This document shows positions 55,787 through 64,000 of a stretch of 64,000 nt of DNA, piece after piece. The notes beneath the pieces were generated by a model. It ran no database searches, had not been told where the DNA came from, and was given only the letters and a program-made list of their open reading frames with translations. The DNA is from Heliocybe sulcata (lineage: Eukaryota > Basidiomycota > Agaricomycetes > Gloeophyllales > Gloeophyllaceae). Location: positions 376,025-440,024 of the forward strand of contig ML213526.1 in NCBI GenBank assembly GCA_004369045.1, read 5' to 3'. A program made the translations under genes and the position numbers. Positions within the stretch are counted from its first letter, which is position 1. Each line of letters starts with the position of its first letter.

Positions 55787-56385
55787 TTGACGATACGAAA
55801 GTAATCATATTCGCACCTCTTAGATCTTGTGAATAGCATATCGTCTGCTTAACAACTATATCCAAATACTTTCATGAATGCCTAGTAGTATAAACGCTCA
55901 TTTTTGTAGTCCTTACGCTTGCAGGCCAACGCACCGCCGAAAAGGGGGTGAGCGCAAGTTCTGGACCAAATATCGCCTTTCAGCCGGAGTTTGAAAGTCG
56001 AGAATAATCGGACGTCTCTAACCAGTGCCTTGTGGCGAAATTGACAGTAATTGGGGGGGGTGTATGCACTCTCGACGCTCTGCTGTACGAGGTATATATG
56101 GCGTGCTAGATGGTGCAAACTTCTGACATCCTACGTTCCACGATACCGCAGGGCATTCTGAGTACTCTGGGCCCAAAGGTTTGTATACTAAATGCTGCTA
56201 AATATCCACGGAAGTTGTTCCTCGAGTAAGGGATGAGAGCCACGGTAATCTTTGAGCCACTCGCATCGACTGAATTTGGAAGCAGTCACTCCGTATGCGG
56301 ACTGCTTTATTTGTGCTTATTTGTCTTGGTATATCCTCCAATTTCGCGTCTCTGGCAGCTTGAACTGCAGCGGGAGACACTCAGC
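55787..56385. other. Intergenic, no gene seen
   Basis: 3' flank of the F-box relic and promoter side of the Mtf2-like gene; includes a G8 run at 56051-56059. Confidence 0.4.
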
Positions 56386-57804
56386 ATGCTTTCCAGCAAA
56401 CTTGCAAAGGCAGGCCCAAGCTTCACTAGGTCTGTCTCCTCTGCCGGTACGCCTGATATCATCCGTGTTAATGATCTTTCCTTGAACACGGTCTACAGTG
56501 CCCCCAGCTGCAGTTCCGGCACTGTTTGTTACGGCAAAGTCCAAGAGGAAGGCTGCTGAAATCCCAGAAACACCAGTCATCGAGAAGGAAGATCCATGGT
56601 CGTCGCTCTTTGACACGGTGTCCGCGAAGGCACCAGCCAACACGCTGTATCCGACGATATGGAACAAGAGGGGACGCCTACCGTCGAATTTCTTCACTTC
56701 TGGGATGGGCAAGAGGAAGTACTCTACGCGAGCTGGCGAGGGATACCCTTCTAGGTACGTCTGGCAAGACTTCGTGGATATTCTATGCGTCTCACATCCG
56801 GCAGACCATCACCCACGACAGAATCCTCAACCTGGGACCACATCTTCGATACCGTCTCCCCCACACCTCCACAAAACACGAACTCCCACCGCGGACGCCC
56901 TCTAGGCCCTCCCCCCGCCAAAGTATCCCAAGCCCTCGCGAATCGCAGCAAAATGTCCAAATCCGAGCTCGACGCCTTCAACGACATGTTCAACATGATC
57001 TTCGACGCTCTCGGCGACAAGTCCACCACCCCGGCCCCCCCGGCCACCTCTGCGGGCATCGGCGGGACCCTCTCGCGCATGCGCGGCCACGCGCTCAGGC
57101 GCACTGCGGATCTGACCCTCGACGGGAATAAGGACAAGGCGCAGATGGAGCTGGACAAGGATATCGAGGAGATCGAGCTCTGCGAGAGTGACTACGAGGT
57201 CATGCAGTGGACACTGCGCAGGCTGCTAAACAACGCCGACCTGCCCCACCCCATTCGTGGTCCCGGGTGCCTTCGCCACATCATCCGCCTCCTCAACACC
57301 AAGTTCCAGAACCCTCACCTCGCTCTCGCGCTCTTCCAATACGCACGCGAAGCCAACACCGCCGCCTACGTCGTCCTCTGCACTGCACCCGTGTACGGCG
57401 AGCTCATCCATATCCAGTGGAGCGCATTCCGTGACCTGGGTGCCGTGCGCGCGACGCTTGAGGAGATGATAGCAAACGCCGTCGACCCTGACGGCTTCGT
57501 CACCCGTAGTATACTCGCGATCGGTCGAGAGCTGGCAGAGCGGGACGGTACAGCTGGGGTCATCGTCGACGGCCGGATGTGCGGGACTGGTATCGACGAG
57601 AGGGAAGTTTGGGCTACTGTCGAGCGATGCGAGGCGATAGTACGCTCCACACAAGACGGACGGAAGGAGCCCGGCAACTGGCGGAAGGAGGTGCAAAAAT
57701 TGGAGTGGGATTTGAAGGGCGAGGATGAGACCCGCCACTTTAGGGACATGGTGCGACCCGCTGATGAGGAGCCCATCTCCTATCCCAACCCTGGGTTTAC
57801 ATGA
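56386..57804 (+). CDS. Mtf2-like mitochondrial expression factor, 438 aa
   Basis: Exons 56386-56446, 56499-56754 and 56805-57804, phases consistent. The N-terminus MLSSKLAKAGPSFTRSVSSA is basic, Ser-rich and free of acids, as in a mitochondrial presequence. The body has two WxxxFDTVS repeats (DPWSSLFDTVS, then STWDHIFDTVS), followed by LDAFNDMFNMIFDALG. That block is characteristic of the C-terminal domain of Mtf2/Nam1, which in yeast couples mitochondrial transcription with mRNA processing and translation. The remainder is helical and may form a repeat-like array (GCLRHIIRLLNTKFQNPHLALALFQYAR). Assignment rests on this motif; overall similarity to yeast Mtf2 is expected to be low. Confidence 0.7.
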
Positions 57805-58030
57805 TCCAGTGATATATATATTATTGACATATTAACCTAAGCCCGCTCGCAAGCTATGGTATACGCGAGGACGGGGGAGGAGTGTACAATAGTTCAACAA
57901 GGACCAGCATTTGTCCTTCCAAGCAAGTAGAGTAATGGCAATGAAGGTAAGCGCTACAAAAGACCAAAGATACAAGATCCCAATTAGATTTTGAAGGAAC
58001 GGCGGGCGTCGTAGCAACAAGCGAGGCTCG
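57805..58030. other. Convergent 3' region
   Basis: 3' flanks of the Mtf2-like and RhoGAP genes, nothing else seen. Confidence 0.45.
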
Positions 58031-61000
58031 CTATGAGCGGCGACTGCGAGTCTTGGTCATACGGGGCGGCGGCGGCGGGGTCGATATCGCTCCGAGGCCA
58101 TGTTGCGGGACATAGTCAGGATCAATAGTATCGCACTTGAGATGCAGCAGCAAATTATGCACGAAATGCTGCTCGTACCTGCGCATTCATGACTTAGCAC
58201 AATGCACCACCTCAACACGGCTGCCCACTTACTGCGCATTCGTGAACACGACCGCCATACTCTCCGAGCTGCACCGCAGCAAATTCGGCGCCATCACCAG
58301 CGACAGATTCGGGCTCGTCATCTTCGTCACCCCCACCACCCTCTCCTCCAAAAACAGCTGCAAAAAGCTGACCACAAACAACACCACCCTCCGGTTGATC
58401 GTCGGGAGCCTCTTCACAATCCCCACACACGCCGCCGCATCCTTGGCGTTCGTGATGCACTCGTTGTACATCTCGTCCGGGACCAGCGGGTCCAGCAGCT
58501 CCCGGAGCCACAGCTTCAGCAGGCTCGCGAGCACGTGCGGGTCGTCGACGCCCTCCAGGGTGTAGTACCCCTGGTCGAGTCGCAGCTTCAACTCAGCGAC
58601 AGAGTCGCCGTCGCCGGGCACGCGGAAGATGCCCTCTGCCTTGGTCCCGCCGAGCGCGAGGATGCCGTCCGCGAGGAAGGGGAGGATAATGGGCACCTTG
58701 GCGTGCGGATACGTGCGTTCCTGGAGGCGGAAGATGATGTCGAGCGACTCGCCAAAGATTGATGGGTTGAACGCCGCGTCCTACCCGAAAGCCACGCATC
58801 AGCGGACGGTCGGAAACTACCAGAGCGTAAATGCGGACGCGCACCGACGCAACCTCAATCTCCACCGTGCTCGGCGGCTTTCCTCTCGGACCCTTCTTCG
58901 AAATGTACGCCAGCCGCCTCAAGCAGTACTTGGCCATCACATCCACCCGCCCCTCCGCCTGCCCGGTGCGCTGGTGTATAAACGACTGCAGATACGTTTC
59001 AAAATTCTTCGACGGCGGAAACGTGATCAGTAGCACGCAGAGCAGCTGCCAGCCTTTGAACACGCTTTCCCTGTCGCGCATCAATCAATTCCACGCCCAC
59101 ACGTTGAAAAGGAGAATAGAGAGAAGAAACGCGACGCACGGACTCGGGTTCCCATTCAGCTGCTTCATCACCTGACAGTATATCTCGTCCCTCAGCTCCC
59201 CATGCAATAGCCCTTCGCCCAGCAGCCACCGCTCCTCCTCCAACAGCCCGCCCTTCTCCCTCTCGCTCATCTGCCCCTGCGCATTCAACGACGCGGCACT
59301 CGACGCGTGCGCGTCTGCCGTCCGGACGCCTACCGGCCGGTCGCGCTCGCGCTCGCCCATGATCCGCTGCACGACCTTGAACATCTTCACCGCGTCCTTG
59401 TGCAGCTCGCGGTTGACGATGAGCAGCGGGGACGTAAGCGGTGGCTGCCTGACACATCAATTCCGCGGATATGAGCATTAAATGGGATCACACCTTTTGC
59501 CAGGCCATCATCTGCGCCACTGGGACTTTGCGTTTGAAGATGAACCCCGTGCGGTGCGTGGAGAAATACTGCTTCGCGAACTCGCTCTCGATGAATTGCT
59601 GGATGTCGGAAGCGAGATCGTGCGGCAGCAGTGGGTAGGACCTGGTGGCACTGTCAACGCTGTTTTCGATGCAATCCACGGATCGAACGACGTACCCCCG
59701 CGTAGCAGTGCTCGCCCGTGGCTCGACAGGGATCGGCAGCCCCGCGCTTCGATTCTGGATAGGGGAGAGGTTGCGCGTCGCCTCTACAAAACATATCAGA
59801 ATAACCGCAAACCTATGCCGGCCTCCCTAGGTCAAGAAAAAAATCGCTCACCATAGTCCAGTACCGGCCCACTGATTCCCTTGCTCGCCACCTTCGGCGC
59901 AGGTACCGGTCTCCGCCCCTTCCCCTCCCTCTCCCTTGTCGGCGTGGACGGCGCCGTCAGCGGCACCCTCTCCCTGGGCCCCGGCGTCTCCTTCCCCTTC
60001 TCCCTCCCATGCGGCGTTGGCGGCGCGCTCCCGCTGAGGTTGTCCACAAACGTCGGTGTCAGCGACGTCTTCACGCGCAGGTCGAACGAGTGCGGGGAGG
60101 GAGAGGGGGAGGCGCTGATGAGCTGGATCGCGGCGTCGAGGTTTTGCGGGTGCGTGGGGCGGCGGTACATTTTCGCCTGTGCCTTGGGTTTGTTTGGACT
60201 GTCCCCGTCGCCGTCGGCTTTTGCAGTGCTGTCGATCTGCGTGCTCTTGATAGAGGAGGCGTCGGTCGAGTATGGAGATGCGGGGATGGGCGGGAGCTTC
60301 GGGTCGCCATTGTAGAGTCCTTGGTATTGGTCGCTGGAGAGGGAGCGCCGGACGACGTGCTTTCGTCCTGATGCCTTGCCAGATGCAGAAGGGGACGCTC
60401 GGGCAGCGGAGGGCTTCCCGCTGGATGTGTGTGGGCGGTCGATGGTGGTCGAGGACCTGGAGCGACGGTTGATCGGCCGAGAGGAGGGACCGTTGTAGGA
60501 CGAGGGGGGCGTAGAGGTAGTGGCGGGGTTGAAGTTGGTGTCGTAGGACTTTGAGTTGCGGAAGGAGGTAGAGAGGCGTCGACCGAGGGTTGTGTTCTGA
60601 TACCGTGTGCGAAGGGCCGAGGATAGCAGGTCAGGTGGAGGTAGTTAGGGGTGCACTTGAGCAATACGCCGAGATTTGAGGACGTAATCACGCACCTGCA
60701 GCACTCCAAGAGGAATAACAAACGCATCTGGCCTCTCCCAGACAGTCTCCCCGCTCTTTGTATGGTAATAATACGGCAAATTTCTCGTGTCGTCCAGAAG
60801 CTCCCACCACTCGCCCTCGTCGCTCGGCGGCAAGCTGGTAACACTTAGTACGTAACGGGGGAGATAGAGGAAGTACATACACGAAATTACCAACGGGCGG
60901 GTCCCAGCTGACTTCACCCGTCGCGGGGCACGCGTAGAACGAAGCTTGCGTCTGCCAATTGGGAGGCGTCAGGGTGCCGGCGGATTCGCAGATCGAGGAG

Positions 61001-61211
61001 GACTATATACCTGCGGATCGACGAGCGTCACCCAGAAGTTCGATCCCCAGACCGCACCCTGGGTGTTCAAGCTGCCGTCGTTCCGAGCATGCGATGGGCC
61101 AGCAGACGTTGTTCCGTCAAAGACATCGAGAGGTCGTGTCGAGGGCGTTTTGCTTAGGGTCGGTTCTGAGTGGGTTATGGAGATTTGCGGCGGCGCGACG
61201 GTCGTCGACAT
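58031..61211 (-). CDS. WW-MyTH4-RhoGAP protein (ARHGAP39/Vilse-like), 890 aa
   Basis: Nine exons: 61211-61011, 60951-60881, 60834-60696, 60596-59852, 59783-59494, 59444-59140, 59070-58845, 58780-58233 and 58178-58031. Domains in order: a degenerate WW (ASFYACPATGEVSWDPPVG, about residue 70), a full WW (GEWWELLDDTRNLPYYYHT, then ETVWERP, about 95-125), and a long Ser/Pro-rich linker. MyTH4 follows at about 440-655 (FIFKRKVPVAQMMAWQK, LRDEIYCQVMKQLNGNPSPE, FKGWQLLCVLL). RhoGAP spans about 660-860, with arginine finger in EGIFRVPGD, then LLKLWLRELLDPLVP and NLSLVMAPNLLRC. The last exon adds EQHFVHNLLLHLKCD and a basic tail. It should switch off Rho-family GTPases at sites set by WW-ligand and MyTH4 binding. 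The ATG at 61211 is the first in the frame of the shared protein. Confidence 0.92.
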
Positions 61212-61555
61212 CGGGGGAGCAGGGGATGGCGGTAGACAGGAAAGAAAGGAGCGTCGAGTAGGTAGGCAAGACGGTCGCGGTCGAACCCTCGCTGGGGACT
61301 GCCGCGCGAACTGTCTGCGTGACTTATCGTAACCACCTCCTAAGGTGTTGCTCTCGCCAAACAAATACTCGGACAAGGGAGGTGTAACCATCTTTCAATA
61401 TTGACAGATCCCGTACATCGCTCGGTTGCGCCATCAGGACGTTCATCATAAGTCGTCCTATCTGTCTTTGCTCTATCTGCGAGAGCTTCAAGCTTGTCTT
61501 CTAGGGTGCCGTGTCTACGACCGACCACACAGCAAGATCACAGGCAGCTGCGAGT
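61212..61555. other. Upstream region of the RhoGAP gene
   Basis: No coding signal beyond the open 5' extension of the first RhoGAP exon. Confidence 0.4.
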
Positions 61556-61681
61556 CAAAGATACCTACTTCCCACTGTCCGCTGACAGACTGGAGCTGCA
61601 TCTAGTCGATGGCGTCAAAGGCGAGTTGGTTCTGAGAAGGGCGTAGATGGGCAGTAACGGGGGTATTATTTCGGTGAGATT
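61556..61681 (+). pseudogene. Relic of the PRISE-like reductase gene
   Basis: The sequence encodes KDTYFPLSADRLELHLVDGV, parallel to EDTYWPLPSADRPKLQLVDGV of the gene at 46466 (near 46610-46670). After an internal deletion it continues GGGCGTAGATGGGCAGTAAC, matching the region just before the first intron, up to TTTCGGTGAG. The intron donor is kept, so the relic derives from genomic DNA rather than a processed transcript. Confidence 0.75.
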
Positions 61682-63957
61682 TCTTCCAATCGCCTCCCCT
61701 TGCCTTACTACCGTCCATGGCGCTCTCGTCTCGCCTGTTCACCCTGCCCCGCTCGCGGTCTCCTTCATCCGCACGCCTGTTGTCTCCATGTGCTCCCGTA
61801 TCCTCGCGATCGTGGCCTATGGTCTATTTCCTGCTTCCAACCCATCTCGACCTTTTGTACCGCTCACGACCTGCCATTATCGATCCTCCATCCCACCGCT
61901 TCTGTCCAGCGAGCGGGGCACGGCATCGTACATCGTCCGCCGATCGGGTGTTCGAGGTACGTCGAACCTTTGAACACTGCTGTGTTTGACACAGACAAAC
62001 CTGTTCGGCGATGCAAGTCATCCGAGGACGGCGCCCCTACCCGCAGTCTAGGGACGCTGTGTCCGACTGCCATCCCCATGCCGTTTCCTGTCTGTACATG
62101 CTCACCGATAGCTTCTTGCCTCGGCACGCTCCATGGTACTTCCTTGTCCCTTTCACGACTCTGTGTTATCTGCTAGTCCAGCTCTCTGCGGGAAGAATAT
62201 TGTCCCTCGTGCTACTTGCGCTCGCCAAGTGCAAGCGCGACCCTCGGGTACTCTGGCTCTTTCGTGCGGAGAGCACCTCCTGATTGTCAACTCTGTCGTC
62301 GGAGATTACAGTCATGATGTCCTTTCGTACCGAGAGCACGTCGGAATCGTCGGCAGGCAGAGAGGTCCCGGTTGATGTTACCGAACAACGAGAGGTAGGG
62401 ATGGGCGCGTGGAACATGAGGAGTAAGTGAGCCCCGCTGCGTCATCGGTATAGGTAAGGTCAGCGAGGAACACATCGGCGGAGCTGACCGTGTACAGCTC
62501 GAGGTTGGCCATGGTAAAGTTCGTTAGCCAGGATAGACTATATTGCCTGACGAACCTTACCATGGATAGCTGCGGGTTCTTAGGAGGGTACCCACCACTG
62601 CGCCAAATCCTGGATCACGCACTGAGGTAAATGGCGGGATGATGTGCGGATTTCGAACGAGATCATAACCAGGTCACGATATCTTGTAATATGTTGCGAA
62701 TGATAACATTCCGCAAGTATTATTGCGAAGTTGTCACTTTCAGCTTCGTCTGGCTTGAGGTTGGGTGGGCAACCGCATTTAGCGGGTTCATGGGCGGGTG
62801 GGCTTGCTTCGCGATCCGTTCACGAATGCAGGTCAAGTATATTAATGGCATGTATCTAGCCTATTTTACCACGATAATCCACTCAGGGTAGGAGGGATGA
62901 TTAACCAAAGTATAGTACGATTGCCCTAGGGTCCTGACCCGCTGCAAGAGGATGTGTAATGGCATCCATGCCCGCGCAGACGAGGGCACGGCAGGGAGGG
63001 AGACGAGGGAGACAGAGCAGCTCGTCAAGATGCACAGAGCGTGAGCGACTGCGTGTGTGAGTGGGGAGAGTATGAAAGGACACTTGCCTTCGGTACAGAG
63101 GGTGTCGTGGAAGGAAGAGCGGAGGGCAGCGAAGGCCATTCACGCTTAGCGTCTCTCATTCTCTGCTCATCCAGACATCAGGCAGCGTGGCCAGCCAAGA
63201 CATCGACGAGTTCTGTCAGAGTAAGCGCGCCATGATCCGAGAGCTCAGGTGTTTCTGCGTCATCGAAGCATCGCGCAAGTGTGGGGGAATTCAGAAGGCA
63301 TTGCCAATGCGCAGGCTTAGGGAATAGTCGCGGACGCCTAGGTCAAACAGTGTGGGGAGCTCGCGGTGAGTATCCATATGCTGTGAATAGAATTTCTGGA
63401 GGTCCACTGCGTAGATGGTGCGTGAGGTCGCTCCTGCTCGGCTTCTCGACCACTCGACCACTGCTCCATTCGCTTCACCTGGTCCTTGACAAGCTCAGGG
63501 TCATTATGTGGCTTGATATCGTACGAAAGGAAAGGGTGGAGCATATGAGAAATGGCATTGGGGTAAGATGATTCGGGGGCGCCGCTGGAGACTAGGATGG
63601 AGTGGCGAGAACGTCGCGTAAAGCAGACACAGATGGTGTCTCGTCGTCGTGTGTTAGGTTTAAGGGAAGGATGTGCGTCGCCGGCAAGGGAAGATCCTCC
63701 ACTAGCTCGCATGTAAGGCAGCGTCTTTCAGTCAAGGCACCTTCGTAGGGTGCGTCGCGACTAACCTTCTGGTATGGAGCTTCTCGCTCGTCATGTGTTG
63801 AATGCGCATCGTCGCATCAAGTTAACCATTTCGCACAGGACCTACAGTGGTATTGTAGAGAGTTCATGTCGAAACTCAACATTGTGCACAGAGCACTTAG
63901 GGCCTCTCAGAGATAGCCGCGCGTAAGCGCCCGTGAGCATGAAAGTATTCTGCAGCT
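61682..63957. other. Subtelomeric DNA without a recognisable gene
   Basis: ORFs of up to 158 codons overlap in several frames between 61690 and 62280 without domains. From 62400 to the end only short ORFs occur. No helicase, Y'-like or other known subtelomeric gene is visible. Confidence 0.5.
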
Positions 63958-64000
63958 GGGTTAGGTTAGGTTAGTTAGGTTAGGTTAGGGTTAGGTTAGG
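63958..64000 (+). repeat. Telomere-like terminal repeat tract
   Basis: The last 43 bases are built from GGTTA units: mostly the 5-mer TTAGG, one TTAG and one TTAGGG. The G-rich strand runs towards the window end, as expected at a right-hand chromosome terminus. Most basidiomycetes use TTAGGG; the 5-base majority here is either a variant or degenerate subtelomeric sequence. Confidence 0.7.

Noticed and set aside
1-64000. CRISPR arrays, bacterial operons, ribosome binding sites and rRNA genes
   Set aside because: The intron structure and protein families are eukaryotic; no spaced repeats or rRNA-like blocks were seen.

Overview
This is nuclear DNA of a filamentous basidiomycete, most likely an agaricomycete. 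Almost every recognisable gene is cut by several introns of about 46-75 bases with GT..AG borders, and the proteins include families typical of these fungi: F-box families, Plavaka and KDZ transposases, PRISE-like reductases and a 217-aa uL1 ribosomal protein. The right edge ends in a (TTAGG)n-like tract in telomere orientation, so the window probably runs from internal chromosome sequence (left) into a subtelomere (right). Gene models were built by hand: I joined exons only where phase, GT..AG borders and protein continuity agreed.

Layout. 0-17.4 kb: two diverged copies of one gene (the second with an MIT-like C-terminus), a small uncharacterised protein, a phosducin-like protein, a BTB/POZ protein, a C2H2 regulator, two F-box genes (one frameshifted), and the ribosomal protein gene RPL10A (uL1). 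17.4-26.3 kb: nearly 9 kb with no supportable gene. 26.3-32.6 kb: an Nrg1-like C2H2 factor, the PP4 catalytic subunit and the ribosome-biogenesis ATPase ARB1/ABCF2, all with complete conserved motifs.

32.8-44.8 kb is a transposon complex. A KDZ element (transposase on -, accessory gene with a Cys/His cluster on +, imperfect terminal repeats) is followed only about 30 bases later by a Plavaka element of about 6.75 kb. The Plavaka element has 13-bp perfect terminal inverted repeats, a possible AC target duplication, a ten-exon transposase on - and a divergent five-exon accessory gene on +. A solo LTR (TG..CA ends, GTAAC duplication, own TATA box, containing a 70-base assembly gap) sits in exon 2 of the Plavaka transposase; leaving it out makes the reading frame continuous. 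The KDZ transposase is continuous apart from one in-frame TGA.

45-56 kb is a turnover-rich block: an F-box pseudogene, a PRISE-like reductase, two intact F-box genes that share one intron position, a xylose-isomerase-like TIM-barrel protein, a 1.1-kb TIR element with a TA target, and an F-box relic. 56.4-61.2 kb returns to single-copy housekeeping-type genes: an Mtf2-like mitochondrial protein and a WW-MyTH4-RhoGAP protein. The final 2.8 kb holds a relic of the PRISE gene, otherwise featureless sequence, and the telomere-like end.
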